DNA of 58,952 nt from Robertmurraya korlensis NBRC 107688 (lineage in GTDB: Bacteria > Bacillota > Bacilli > Bacillales > Cytobacillaceae), in the NCBI RefSeq assembly GCF_001591645.1, contig NZ_BCVH01000024.1:1-58952 (forward strand), given 5' to 3'. Under the pieces are notes generated by a model. That model saw only the letters and a list, made by a program, of their open reading frames with translations. It was not told where the DNA came from and did no database searches. Shown here piece after piece: positions 1-8,026 of this stretch (position 1 is its first letter; each line of letters begins with the position of its first letter). The position numbers were made by a program, and so were the translations under genes.

Positions 1-59
1 AATAAAATAGAGGCTGACTGATTAGGTCCGACAGGCACTAGATAAGTTACCAAATATTT

Positions 60-133
60 GCGGGTGTAGTTTAATGGTAAAACCTCAGCCTTCCAAGCTG
101 ATGTCGTGAGTTCGATTCTCATCACCCGCTCCA
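60..133 (+). tRNA. tRNA-Gly (anticodon TCC)
   Basis: A complete cloverleaf is visible. The 7-bp acceptor stem pairs GCGGGTG with CACCCGC. The anticodon stem TCAGC/GCTGA holds the loop CTTCCAA, giving anticodon TCC, and the T loop is TTCGATTC. A discriminator T is followed by an encoded CCA at 131-133. It stands alone here and is followed by an intrinsic terminator. It is probably the last gene of a transcript entering from the left. Confidence 0.95.
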
Positions 134-155
134 TTATACATATAATCTTGTTTCC

Positions 156-202
156 AACACTAGAGTTGTTTCATTAAATGAAGCAGTCCTAGTGTTTTTT
201 AT
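156..202 (+). terminator. Intrinsic terminator after tRNA-Gly
   Basis: Inverted repeat AACACTAG (156-163) and CTAGTGTT (189-196), extended by an inner TTTCATT/AATGAAG pairing, followed by a run of T. Confidence 0.8.
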
Positions 203-309
203 TAGTTTCCGGTGTTTCTCTCGGTCTTAAGTCTTAGTGGAAAATATACCTTGGGGTTGTTGGGGGAAAAATGCAAAAAGAAGAATATGCAAGAGAATGT
301 TGCATAAAA

Positions 310-338
310 AGGGGCTAGGTGCATTGCACCTAGCCTTT
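310..338 (-). terminator. Intrinsic terminator of the 42-residue peptide gene
   Basis: A near-perfect inverted repeat (GGCTAGGTGCA at 313-323 against TGCACCTAGCC at 325-335) sits just past the stop codon. On the minus strand it is followed by CCTTTTTAT. Confidence 0.7.
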
Positions 339-466
339 TACCAATCTTGTGTATTTTCAAGTAAATGATCGATTTCAATTGTTGTAATGAATGAATAACC
401 CTCATCTTCTGTAAGGTCGCGAGTGGATTCTAACAATTCATCGATATCAGCTTTAATTAATCGCAT
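338..466 (-). CDS. Small hypothetical protein with an internal repeat (42 aa)
   Basis: I do not recognise this peptide. The start is the ATG at 466-464, because GAGAGGAG lies at a good distance upstream. The longer upstream reading has no such site. The 42-residue acidic product contains two related segments, IDELLESTRD (residues 8-17) and IDHLLENTQD (residues 32-41), suggesting an internal duplication. It has no membrane segment or cysteine. It has its own terminator and lies between tRNA-Gly and the divergent two-component operon. A function cannot be inferred. Confidence 0.6.
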   Translation of the reverse strand: MRLIKADIDELLESTRDLTEDEGYSFITTIEIDHLLENTQDW

Positions 467-738
467 AGTTATTAACTCCTCTCGTTTTATGTACGTTATT
501 AACCATTCCCTTTTTCCCGGTCTACTAAACTTTTCGATGGGACAATCTTTTTTATGGGGGTAAGAAGTATTAAAAACATATAGATTTATTTCTTTCTTTT
601 TTCTTATCATGTTATGAATAAAATATGACCAAACTATTACTTAGCTATTAATAAAGTGGGAAGAATCTCAATTTCAGTTGAAAAAAGTTGTAAATACCTT
701 TAAATTTAGGTCGAGAGCAGTATGGGGAGATGAGATAA

Positions 739-1443
739 ATGAATGTATTAGTGATAGAAGATAATGAGAGTGTATGCTCAATGATTGATATGTTTTTTTC
801 TAAAGAGGGAATAAATGGGACGTATATTCATGATGGACTAGAAGGCTTGAACACGTTTAAATCAGGGGAGTGGGATCTAGTCATAATTGATTGGATGCTT
901 CCTAGTTTGGATGGTGTGATGATTTGCCGGAAAATTCGCGAAGAAGGCTTTTCTGTTCCTATTATTATGTTAACAGCAAAGGACACAGAGTCTGACCAAG
1001 TGCTTGGATTGGAAATGGGTGCTGATGACTATGTAACTAAACCGTTTAGTCCACTTGCCTTAATGGCAAGGATAAAGGCAATTAGTCGCCGCATTCAAAG
1101 CAATGACTTAGTAAAAGTCGATAAAGGAATGCTGCAAACAAAACATTTTAAAATCAGTAAGGATACAAGAGAAGTCTTTTTAGATGATCAGCCAGTATTA
1201 AATTTAACACCAAAGGAGTTTGAACTTCTTTACTACTTCGCCCAGCATCCGAAGCAAGTGTTTACAAGAGAACAGTTGCTTGAACGAGTGTGGGGGTATC
1301 AATTCTATGGCGATGAGCGAACGGTAGATGTTCATATAAAAAGATTAAGGAAAAAGATTGGAACCGACTCACAGCCATTTTTTCATACAGTGTGGGGTGT
1401 AGGCTACAAGTTTGATGAACTGGTGCAAGGAAATGAAAATTAA
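739..1443 (+). CDS. OmpR/PhoB-family response regulator
   Basis: This 234-residue regulator has an N-terminal receiver domain (acidic pocket E7-D8, phospho-acceptor D51 in IIDWMLP, the TAK motif, and K in VTKPF). A winged-helix DNA-binding domain follows (about residues 135-230, ending in the typical TVWGVGYKF). GGGGAGATGA precedes the ATG. It overlaps the next gene, a histidine kinase, by 11 bp, so the two form a two-component pair. An HtrA-type protease follows, an arrangement like cssRS-htrB of B. subtilis, but the sequence is not close to CssR as I remember it, so no symbol is given. The direct-repeat operators near 2929 and 5596 are candidate targets. Confidence 0.9.
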   Translation: MNVLVIEDNESVCSMIDMFFSKEGINGTYIHDGLEGLNTFKSGEWDLVIIDWMLPSLDGVMICRKIREEGFSVPIIMLTAKDTESDQVLGLEMGADDYVTKPFSPLALMARIKAISRRIQSNDLVKVDKGMLQTKHFKISKDTREVFLDDQPVLNLTPKEFELLYYFAQHPKQVFTREQLLERVWGYQFYGDERTVDVHIKRLRKKIGTDSQPFFHTVWGVGYKFDELVQGNEN

Positions 1444-2848
1444 ATATTTGTACCAGCAGCTTATTAGTCATATAAGTGTGTTAGTGGTTGCTTTTTTAAT
1501 ATTAAGCTTAGTATTTGCCCACTACGTAGAACGTCTGGTATATCAAAATAAAGTTGATGAACTTGAAGCATATGGAGAGAATATTTTACGTGATATAACA
1601 GAGGGCAATCTTCCCTCCGATCGAATCGTAAATGAGTATTTAACCGTATTAGGCGGGCGAAATATTAGCTTTTCTATTTTTGATGAGAAAGGAACAGTCA
1701 TATTTCCTGCTGATAAACATGGGGCAGATATTAGGTTAGTGGATGAAGTACTTGAAAAAATTTCGAGTGGAGAGACACTTGTTGTTAAAAACCGGACAAA
1801 ACGCTCCAATCAGGAAGTTACTCTTGTTGCCATTCCTTATATTGTAAGTGGACAATTAGCAGGAGGGATCTTTCTTACTGCACCAATAAGCGGTTCGAGA
1901 GAGATGATCAGTCAAATTAACCAGTATTTATTCTATACCGTTCTCATTGCTCTTGTAGTTGCAGTTTTACTTAGTTGGATTATATCTAGAATACATGTTC
2001 ATAGAATCAAACGAATTCAAGCAGCAACATCATCGGTAGCTGCGGGAAATTATACAGTAAAGCTTCCTTCATCCAATTTTGATGAAATTGGGGAGCTTGC
2101 AGAGGATTTTAATTCGATGGTTATGCGATTAAACGCCTCGAAGGAAGAAATCGAAAGTTTGGAAAATCGCCGTCGTAATTTTATGTCAGATGTATCGCAT
2201 GAACTTCGAACACCTCTAACTACGATTAGTGGAGTAATTGAAGGATTAAAGAATAATATGATTGCAGAAGAAGAAAAAGAGAAGGGGATTCAACTAGTAA
2301 GTAAAGAAACAAAACGTCTAATTCGCCTTGTAAACGAGAATTTGGATTACGATAAAATTCGCTCGAACCAAATTAAGCTTACAAAAGAAGATATTTTATT
2401 GGGTGAGATATTTGAAATCATTCAAGAGCAATTATTCCTTCAAGCTGAAGAAAAAGGAAACTCTATCCGTATAGAGGTAGAGGAAGGCATATGCATTCAT
2501 GCGGATTATGACCGTTTAGTACAAATTCTTATTAATATTACCAAAAATAGCATTCAGTTTACTTCAAACGGAAGGATCCTTTTAAGAGGGAAGAAGGGAA
2601 TAAGAGAAACCATTATTGAAATAGAAGATACGGGAATTGGAATTGATCCAATGGAGATTGAAAAGATATGGCATCGTTTTTATAAAGCCGAAATCTCGCG
2701 TACATCAAACCCATTTGGAGAGTTTGGGTTAGGGTTGTCAATTGTTAAACAACTTGTCCAGCTTCATAATGGAAAAATAGAAGTTACTAGTGAAAAAGGA
2801 AAAGGGACGACATTTACAATTTGTTTTCCATCCGTTGATCCTAGTTGA
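1433..2848 (+). CDS. Membrane sensor histidine kinase
   Basis: This 471-residue kinase is the partner of the preceding regulator. The start at 1433 (MKIKYLYQQ) is chosen over the in-frame ATG at 1412 because CAAGGA lies just upstream and the start of TM1 fits. Order: TM1 (about 10-30), extracytoplasmic sensor region (about 31-164), TM2 (165-186), HAMP linker (about 187-240), HisKA with phospho-acceptor H256 in SDVSHELRTP, then the ATPase domain with N box NITKNS, G1 DTGIGI, F box WHRFYKAE and G2 GLGLSIVKQL. All catalytic motifs look intact. The neighbouring protease, PspA and foldase suggest it senses envelope or secretion stress. That is inference. Confidence 0.92.
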   Translation: MKIKYLYQQLISHISVLVVAFLILSLVFAHYVERLVYQNKVDELEAYGENILRDITEGNLPSDRIVNEYLTVLGGRNISFSIFDEKGTVIFPADKHGADIRLVDEVLEKISSGETLVVKNRTKRSNQEVTLVAIPYIVSGQLAGGIFLTAPISGSREMISQINQYLFYTVLIALVVAVLLSWIISRIHVHRIKRIQAATSSVAAGNYTVKLPSSNFDEIGELAEDFNSMVMRLNASKEEIESLENRRRNFMSDVSHELRTPLTTISGVIEGLKNNMIAEEEKEKGIQLVSKETKRLIRLVNENLDYDKIRSNQIKLTKEDILLGEIFEIIQEQLFLQAEEKGNSIRIEVEEGICIHADYDRLVQILINITKNSIQFTSNGRILLRGKKGIRETIIEIEDTGIGIDPMEIEKIWHRFYKAEISRTSNPFGEFGLGLSIVKQLVQLHNGKIEVTSEKGKGTTFTICFPSVDPS

Positions 2849-2853
2849 ATCAT

Positions 2854-2882
2854 AAGCCGCAATTTGCGGCTTATTTTTTTTG
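2854..2882 (+). terminator. Intrinsic terminator of the two-component operon
   Basis: Perfect stem AAGCCGCAA (2854-2862) with TTGCGGCTT (2864-2872), followed by ATTTTTTTT. The protease gene is therefore probably transcribed mainly from its own promoter. Confidence 0.85.
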
Positions 2883-2928
2883 CTAAATTAACATAATCTT
2901 TCCCTATTATTTCTAACTCTATTAAAGG

Positions 2929-2964
2929 TTTGTTAATTATTTGTTCATAAATGGGGTCTATGAT
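2929..2964 (+). promoter_or_regulatory. Candidate direct-repeat operator and -10 of the HtrA-like gene
   Basis: Two 11-bp direct repeats abut: TTTGTTAATTA (2929-2939) and TTTGTTCATAA (2940-2950). After 8 bp comes TATGAT (2959-2964), a good -10 box. There is no proper -35 hexamer; the repeats occupy that place, as at promoters activated by an OmpR-family regulator. The same geometry recurs at 5596-5631. The first repeat also fits the WalR half-site TGTWAH with N5 spacing, so WalR is an alternative binder. Confidence 0.55.
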
Positions 2965-3000
2965 GTAACTATAAAGCAAGATATGAAGGAGGAGCTTAAG

Positions 3001-4275
3001 ATGAGTGATTTTAATCAATACCCACCACAATTAGAAACTTCACAAGAGTACCATATAGAACCAGTTAAGAAGAAAAAGAAAGGAGCTAGGGTGAAAAGCT
3101 TTCTATCAATGGTGACTGCTGGGGTTGTAGGCTCTATGCTTACCATCGTGGCCATTCCTAATATAGACACGCTTCAAAACCTTTCTGAGAAGATAGGTGG
3201 AGTTACAGAAAACACAAGTTCCGCATTGTCGAACTCAAACGAAAATAATGAGGCAGCTGCTGTAGTTACAACTACCGCAACGACAACAAAAAATTCTAGC
3301 GATATTGCCGTTGCAGATATGGTTGAAGCATCCTCAAAAGCGATTGTAGGAATCGTCAATTTACAGCAGCAAACTAGCCGTTATTCTACTGAGACATCAG
3401 CTGTTGAGGCCGGGTCAGGGTCAGGTGTCATTTTTAAAGTGACAGGAAATGAGGCTTATATTGTTACAAACAATCATGTAATCGAAGGGGCCAGTGAAAT
3501 TGAGGTTTCACTTTATAACGGTGAGAAAGCAAGTGCACAATTAATTGGAGCAGATGCTTTAACAGATTTGGCGGTATTAAAAATTAATTCCACAGATGTC
3601 GAAGGTACACTTGAATTCGGAGATTCTTCCACATTACGCGCGGGAGAAGAGGTACTTGCCATAGGGAATCCACTTGGTCTTGAGTTTTCACGTACGGTCA
3701 CTCAAGGGATTGTAAGTGCAACTGAAAGGACCATTGCTGTTACTACTTCCGCTGGAGAATGGGAGCTGAATGTAATCCAAACGGATGCAGCTATTAACCC
3801 TGGAAATAGTGGTGGAGCATTACTCAATTCAAGTGGGCAGGTAATTGGAATTAATTCACTTAAGATCTCAGAGGATGGGGTTGAGGGGTTAGGATTCGCG
3901 ATTCCAAGTAATGATGTAGTACCAATCGTAAACCAACTTATTGAATCAGGGAAAATTACGCGTCCTTATATGGGAGTTAGCTTAGCTGGCTTAGAGGAGC
4001 TTCCACAAATGTATCTTCAGGAAGTGCCAGAAGCAGTAACGGAAGGTGCAATGATCATGCAAATTGATTCTAGCTCTGCTGCTGCAAAAGCTGGTCTAGC
4101 AGTTGGTGATGTAATTGTTAGTATCGATGAAGTGAAGGTAACGAATTCAAATGATTTACGAAAGTACTTGTTCAATGATCTATCTGTAGGCGATGAAATA
4201 ACATTAAAGGTATATAGCAAAGGACAAGAAAAAACTGTCACGATGACCTTAACTGCTCAGCAAGCGACAAGTTAA
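3001..4275 (+). CDS. HtrA/DegP-like membrane-anchored serine protease (S1C)
   Basis: This 424-residue protein degrades or refolds damaged exported proteins at the outer face of the membrane. The start at 3001 follows AAGGAGGAG; the longer reading lacks a site. A short cytoplasmic tail with a KKKKK patch is followed by one TM (about 33-53), then a Ser/Thr/Asn-rich linker. The trypsin-like domain carries the triad H159 (TNNHV), D189 (ALTDLAV) and S270 (NPGNSGGALL). One PDZ domain follows (about 325-418). All three residues are present, so it should be active. It is placed after the two-component genes, with its own promoter and repeat operator. Family: HtrA/HtrB/HtrC of Bacillus; which paralogue is unclear. 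Confidence 0.93.
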   Translation: MSDFNQYPPQLETSQEYHIEPVKKKKKGARVKSFLSMVTAGVVGSMLTIVAIPNIDTLQNLSEKIGGVTENTSSALSNSNENNEAAAVVTTTATTTKNSSDIAVADMVEASSKAIVGIVNLQQQTSRYSTETSAVEAGSGSGVIFKVTGNEAYIVTNNHVIEGASEIEVSLYNGEKASAQLIGADALTDLAVLKINSTDVEGTLEFGDSSTLRAGEEVLAIGNPLGLEFSRTVTQGIVSATERTIAVTTSAGEWELNVIQTDAAINPGNSGGALLNSSGQVIGINSLKISEDGVEGLGFAIPSNDVVPIVNQLIESGKITRPYMGVSLAGLEELPQMYLQEVPEAVTEGAMIMQIDSSSAAAKAGLAVGDVIVSIDEVKVTNSNDLRKYLFNDLSVGDEITLKVYSKGQEKTVTMTLTAQQATS

Positions 4276-4298
4276 ATAAATCTTAGGAGGCTTTAAAA

Positions 4299-4370
4299 AT
4301 GAACGATAAAAACAAGCTGGTTAATCAACAGGGTATTCCGTTTCTCTTGAAGGGAGGTGAATTGATTTGA
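4299..4370 (+). CDS. 23-residue mini-ORF translationally coupled to the next gene
   Basis: An ATG preceded by AGGAGG (4285-4290) opens a 23-codon frame. It ends in TGA (4368-4370), overlapping the TTG start of the next gene in the sequence TTGA. The ribosome site of that next gene, GGGAGG, lies inside this frame, as expected for translational coupling. The peptide (MNDKNKLVNQQ...) resembles nothing I know. It may only control translation of the membrane protein and PspA. Confidence 0.45.
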   Translation: MNDKNKLVNQQGIPFLLKGGELI

Positions 4371-4864
4371 ACAAGGCGATAAAATGGACGATTATCGTAG
4401 CACCAATCGTCGTTCTAGCGATTGTTATTGTTAGCGTGTTTAGCATACCAACGATGACTGTTCAAGCTCAGGGATTTCATGGAACGAGAGGCGGAGGCAT
4501 TCACGGTTTCCATGATAGAGGTATGATGGTCAACCACTCCTTCTTATTAGTACCATTCTTACTAGGGGTATTAGTAAAGGCTGGCTTAGTGATAGCCGGT
4601 TGGATGCTATGGGTTCGAGGAAAGAGCAATGGGATGAAGCTTACTGGTGGAATCCTACTTGCAATAGGTTTACTTTCTTTATTACCTACTATTCTAGCTA
4701 TCCCGCTTCTTATTCTATTAGGTTACTTACTTTATAAGGGTGCAGTAAAGAAAGAGGCGAATGTTCAAGAATTACTGACGGGAGACGATTTAGTTGTACC
4801 GTCCTATACACATAGAGATTTCCTTGATGAGTGGGAAAACAAAGTACGTAGGGAGGAAAAGTAA
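4367..4864 (+). CDS. Small membrane protein of the PspA operon (165 aa)
   Basis: The gene starts with TTG 9 nt after GGGAGG. The N-terminal hydrophobic segment (about 7-30) may be a signal or TM. A Gly/His-rich stretch follows (GFHGTRGGGIHGFHDRG), then two or three TM segments (about 58-120) and a charged cytoplasmic tail ending near DEWENKVRREEK. It ends 2 bp before the PspA ATG, so the two are surely co-transcribed. PspA proteins usually work with a membrane partner (LiaI for LiaH, PspB/C in enterobacteria). This protein is a likely equivalent, although I see no direct sequence match. Confidence 0.75.
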   Translation: MNKAIKWTIIVAPIVVLAIVIVSVFSIPTMTVQAQGFHGTRGGGIHGFHDRGMMVNHSFLLVPFLLGVLVKAGLVIAGWMLWVRGKSNGMKLTGGILLAIGLLSLLPTILAIPLLILLGYLLYKGAVKKEANVQELLTGDDLVVPSYTHRDFLDEWENKVRREEK

Positions 4865-4866
4865 AA

Positions 4867-5538
4867 ATGGGGATTTTTAAACGAATAAAGGATATAGCAA
4901 CAGCTGATGTTAATGATGCTTTGGATCGATTAGAGGATCCAATTAGCATGCTCAAACAATACTTAAGAGAACTTGAGGGAGAGATTGGCAAGGCACAAAA
5001 GGCCCTCGCTCAGCAGCTGTATATTGAAAAGAAGTTTGAAGCTGTTATTGAATCAACGATTGACAGAGTCCAAAAAAGAGCAAGACAAGCAGAGTTAGCA
5101 GTCGAAAGAGGAGAAGATCAGATTGCTAGACTAGCGATAGAGGACAAGCTTCAACAAGAGAAAAAATTACGATTGTATGAAGGGCAGTATCACACAATAA
5201 AAAATCAAACAAACTTATTGTATGATGAACTCGATAAACTTAAAGAAAAATACGACGAATTACAAGATCGTAAACTTCTGCTTGTTTCTAGAATGACAGC
5301 GGCAAAGGTAACAAACGATATATCGCAGGTTCTATCTTCTATTAATCCAGACCGAGCAGTGAAAGGATTCATAAAAGTAGAGGAAGAGATACTTAAACTG
5401 GAAGCAAAGTCACAAGCAAATCAATATTTCACTAAAGCGAATGTGGGAAGAATTGAGAGTGTGCTTGGAACATACTCACATGAAGATGTTGAGAGGGAAT
5501 TAGAGAAACTAAAGTCTTCAAGACTAGAAACTGTATAA
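4867..5538 (+). CDS. PspA/IM30 (LiaH-like) envelope stress protein
   Basis: This 223-residue, almost entirely helical protein begins MGIFKRIKDIATADVND, the amphipathic membrane-binding helix typical of PspA/IM30/LiaH. It contains the family segment around LEDPISMLKQYLRELE. A long coiled coil covers about residues 25-190. These proteins form oligomers that bind and stabilise a stressed cytoplasmic membrane. GGGAGG lies 9 nt before the ATG. It follows the small membrane protein directly and ends the protease-membrane protein-PspA unit. Confidence 0.93.
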   Translation: MGIFKRIKDIATADVNDALDRLEDPISMLKQYLRELEGEIGKAQKALAQQLYIEKKFEAVIESTIDRVQKRARQAELAVERGEDQIARLAIEDKLQQEKKLRLYEGQYHTIKNQTNLLYDELDKLKEKYDELQDRKLLLVSRMTAAKVTNDISQVLSSINPDRAVKGFIKVEEEILKLEAKSQANQYFTKANVGRIESVLGTYSHEDVERELEKLKSSRLETV

Positions 5539-5544
5539 GCAAAG

Positions 5545-5580
5545 GAGAGGGGGACGAGCAATCGTCTCTTTTCTTTTTTC
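5545..5580 (+). terminator. Probable intrinsic terminator after PspA
   Basis: GAGGGGGACGA pairs with TCGTCTCTTTTC around loop GCAA, followed by TTTTTTC. The stem contains GU pairs and bulges, so strength is uncertain. Confidence 0.5.
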
Positions 5581-5595
5581 ATACCTCTTTCATTG

Positions 5596-5631
5596 CTTGT
5601 TAATAGTTTGGTCACATTTACAGTTTACTAT
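5596..5631 (+). promoter_or_regulatory. Candidate direct-repeat operator and -10 of the foldase gene
   Basis: CTTGTTAATAG (5596-5606) and TTTGGTCACAT (5607-5617) match the repeats before the HtrA-like gene at 16 of 22 positions. They are again followed after exactly 8 bp by a -10-like hexamer, TACTAT (5626-5631). This suggests that one regulator, probably the response regulator at 739-1443, controls both genes. Confidence 0.5.
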
Positions 5632-5667
5632 AGAGGAAGAGAAAACAAAGGAGAGGACAATTAGACA

Positions 5668-6555
5668 ATGAAAGAAAAATTACTAAGGAAAAAATTAGTT
5701 ATAACAATCGTAACAGCGTTAGTCGGACTAGCTATTATAGCAGGTATTCTCTTATCAACAAAAGATAGTGTGGTAGCAAAGGTAGGAGATGCGTCCATTT
5801 CCGAAGCCGAACTGCAACAGAGTTTATTAGACCAATATGGAGCAGATGCTCTCGATGTTTTAATTACTAACAAATTAATCGAACTCGAAGCGGACAAACA
5901 AAAGGTTGCTGTAACCGAGGAAGAAATTGAAGAGGAACTTGCTGCATTGGCAGAATCATATGGTGGTGAAACTGCACTTGAGGAGGCAGTTGTGGCGAGT
6001 GGCATGACCATGAACGATGTGCGTGATGACATTGTCAATTATTTAAAAACAGAGAAATTACTTGAACCAAGAATTGAGATTACAGATGAAGAGTTACAAA
6101 CGTATTTTGATGAAAATAAAGATACTTATGCGACAGCTGAGCAAGTACAAGCTAGCCATATTTTAGTTGCTGATGAAGCAACAGCAAACGAAGTCAAGAG
6201 TAAACTCGATGCGGGTGGGGACTTTAGTGAATTGGCTAAGGAATATTCAACAGATACTACAACAGCGGAATCTGGTGGAGACTTAGGATATTTTAGCAGT
6301 GGTGATATGGTCGCAGAGTTTGAAGAGACTGCATTTGCGCTCGGTGTGAATGAAATTAGTACTCCTGTAAAAACGGAGTATGGTTACCATATCATTAAAG
6401 TGGTTGATCATCAGGAAGCAAAGGAAGCTAATTTCGAAGATAGTAAAGAAGAGATTAAAGATACCTTAAGGAATGATAAGATGTCTACAGAATATACAGT
6501 ATGGTTAGAAGAGCTTAAAGAAGAGTATAAAATTACAAATTATCTAGAAGCATAA
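5668..6555 (+). CDS. Membrane-anchored PrsA/SurA-like parvulin foldase
   Basis: A 295-residue peptidyl-prolyl cis-trans isomerase expected to help exported proteins fold outside the membrane. An uncleaved TM anchor occupies about residues 9-30; there is no lipobox cysteine, unlike the second foldase at 42996-43865. A SurA-N-type helical region follows (about 40-130). Then comes a parvulin domain (about 155-250) with the family segments [47 protein letters not shown] lies before the ATG. It has its own terminator and the repeat operator shared with the protease, linking it to the envelope-stress cluster. It resembles B. subtilis YacD in lacking a lipobox. Confidence 0.9.
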   Translation: MKEKLLRKKLVITIVTALVGLAIIAGILLSTKDSVVAKVGDASISEAELQQSLLDQYGADALDVLITNKLIELEADKQKVAVTEEEIEEELAALAESYGGETALEEAVVASGMTMNDVRDDIVNYLKTEKLLEPRIEITDEELQTYFDENKDTYATAEQVQASHILVADEATANEVKSKLDAGGDFSELAKEYSTDTTTAESGGDLGYFSSGDMVAEFEETAFALGVNEISTPVKTEYGYHIIKVVDHQEAKEANFEDSKEEIKDTLRNDKMSTEYTVWLEELKEEYKITNYLEA

Positions 6556-6560
6556 AAACA

Positions 6561-6591
6561 AAACCTCGATTGATTGTATCAATCGAGGTTT
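6561..6591. terminator. Bidirectional terminator between foldase and transporter genes
   Basis: Perfect stem AAACCTCGATTGA / TCAATCGAGGTTT. It lies between convergent genes and serves both directions. Confidence 0.85.
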
Positions 6592-6598
6592 CTAACTG

Positions 6599-7978
6599 TC
6601 AGAAACTTACTGACTGTTTAGAAATAATTTCTTCGGATGGGTTTTGGACAGCTGGAAGTGGGGTATCAATTAGAGAATGCTTTGTTAAATTCTTTGACAC
6701 CTCTACATATTTCATATGGTGTTCTTCCATCTCAATAATTTTGAAGGTGTAGTTTTTAAGTGAAATTTCATCACCTTCTCGTGCCTCATAATTCTCAGTT
6801 AAAATCCAACCACCAATTGTGTCTACATCTTCATCATCAATATTTAATCCTAATAAATCATTGACTTCGCTAACTAGCATCTTTGCATCGATAATATAAT
6901 GATCTTCCTGAAGCTTTCGCACCATTGGAATCTCATCCATATCAAATTCGTCACGAATTTCGCCAACAATTTCTTCAATAATGTCTTCGACTGTCACTAG
7001 ACCTGAAGTCCCGCCATATTCATCCATAAGAATGGCCATATGAATCCGGTCCTTTTGCATTTTGACTAATAAATCGTGGATAGGAACCGTGTCTATAACT
7101 CGGATAATTGGTCTTGTATAAAGCTCAAGTGTCTTTGTTAATAGCGTTCGGTTTTGTATTAGCTCTGTCATGATTTCTTTTATATTTACCATTCCAATAA
7201 TATGGTCCTTGTCACCGTCGATGATAGGGTAGCGGGTAAACTTTTCTTCATTTACAACTTGAAGAAAGTCCTCTAACGTATTGTCTTTTGATAAGGTAAC
7301 GATTTCGCGTCTAGGAACCATAATTTCCTTGGCAATTCGGTTATCGAATTCAAATATTTTATTTACATACTTAAACTCTGATTGGTTTATTTCACCACTT
7401 TTATAGCTCTCAGAAAGTATTAATCGTAGCTCTTCTTCAGAATGTGCTAAGTCATTTATGGAAGCAGGTTTTAGCCCAAATATTTTTGTTAATATTTTCG
7501 TAGTTCCATTAAGTACAAAAATGAATGGGAACATAAGTCGGTAAAACCAGATAAGTGGACGAGCAGTAAAAAGTGTCATTTTCTCTGCATTTTGCAGGGC
7601 CATCGTTTTTGGAGCTATTTTTCCAAATAATACATGTAGGAATGTTATAGCCAAGAATCCTATTCCAAAAGAAAGGAAGGAAATTAGCGATTCGTTCCCG
7701 TTCATTTGTTGGAAAATAGGACGTAATACGATTTCAATTGGTTCAATTGCTAACCACCCTAGACCTAGTGTTGTCATTGTAATTCCAAGCTGACAAGCAG
7801 ACAGGTAATTGTCTAAGTTAGCATTTACCCTCTTTGCAGAATTAGCACCTTTTTTGCCTTCCTCAATGAGCTGGTCAAGCCGTGCGACTCGCACCTTTAC
7901 AATAGCATATTCTGAAACCACAAAAAATGCTGTCAAAGCAATTAAAATGGCAATTAAAACCAAGTTTAATATGTCCAA
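6599..7978 (-). CDS. CNNM/CorC-family transporter (MpfA/YhdP-like)
   Basis: A 459-residue membrane protein of the family that includes the B. subtilis magnesium exporter MpfA (YhdP). The start is TTG (7978-7976) preceded by AAGGAAA. An N-terminal CNNM (DUF21) domain with about four TMs (residues 1-180) is followed by a CBS pair (about 215-335, with MVPRREIV and DEYGGTSGLVTVEDIIEEIVGEIRDE spanning its end), and a C-terminal CorC_HlyC domain (about 350-430). It lies downstream of a MerR-type gene on the same strand, as yhdP sits near yhdQ in B. subtilis. Orthology is likely but not proved, because Bacillus carries several paralogues. Confidence 0.88.
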   Translation of the reverse strand: MDILNLVLIAILIALTAFFVVSEYAIVKVRVARLDQLIEEGKKGANSAKRVNANLDNYLSACQLGITMTTLGLGWLAIEPIEIVLRPIFQQMNGNESLISFLSFGIGFLAITFLHVLFGKIAPKTMALQNAEKMTLFTARPLIWFYRLMFPFIFVLNGTTKILTKIFGLKPASINDLAHSEEELRLILSESYKSGEINQSEFKYVNKIFEFDNRIAKEIMVPRREIVTLSKDNTLEDFLQVVNEEKFTRYPIIDGDKDHIIGMVNIKEIMTELIQNRTLLTKTLELYTRPIIRVIDTVPIHDLLVKMQKDRIHMAILMDEYGGTSGLVTVEDIIEEIVGEIRDEFDMDEIPMVRKLQEDHYIIDAKMLVSEVNDLLGLNIDDEDVDTIGGWILTENYEAREGDEISLKNYTFKIIEMEEHHMKYVEVSKNLTKHSLIDTPLPAVQNPSEEIISKQSVSF

Positions 7979-8026
7979 TAAGTTTCCTTATCTCGCTTTA
8001 TAAACGAGTAAGGAGTCACCTCCCAG

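Noticed and set aside
739-2848. Naming the two-component pair walRK or cssRS
   Set aside because: The kinase lacks the PAS domain of WalK and the regulator does not match WalR or CssR closely by memory; only gene order suggests cssRS.
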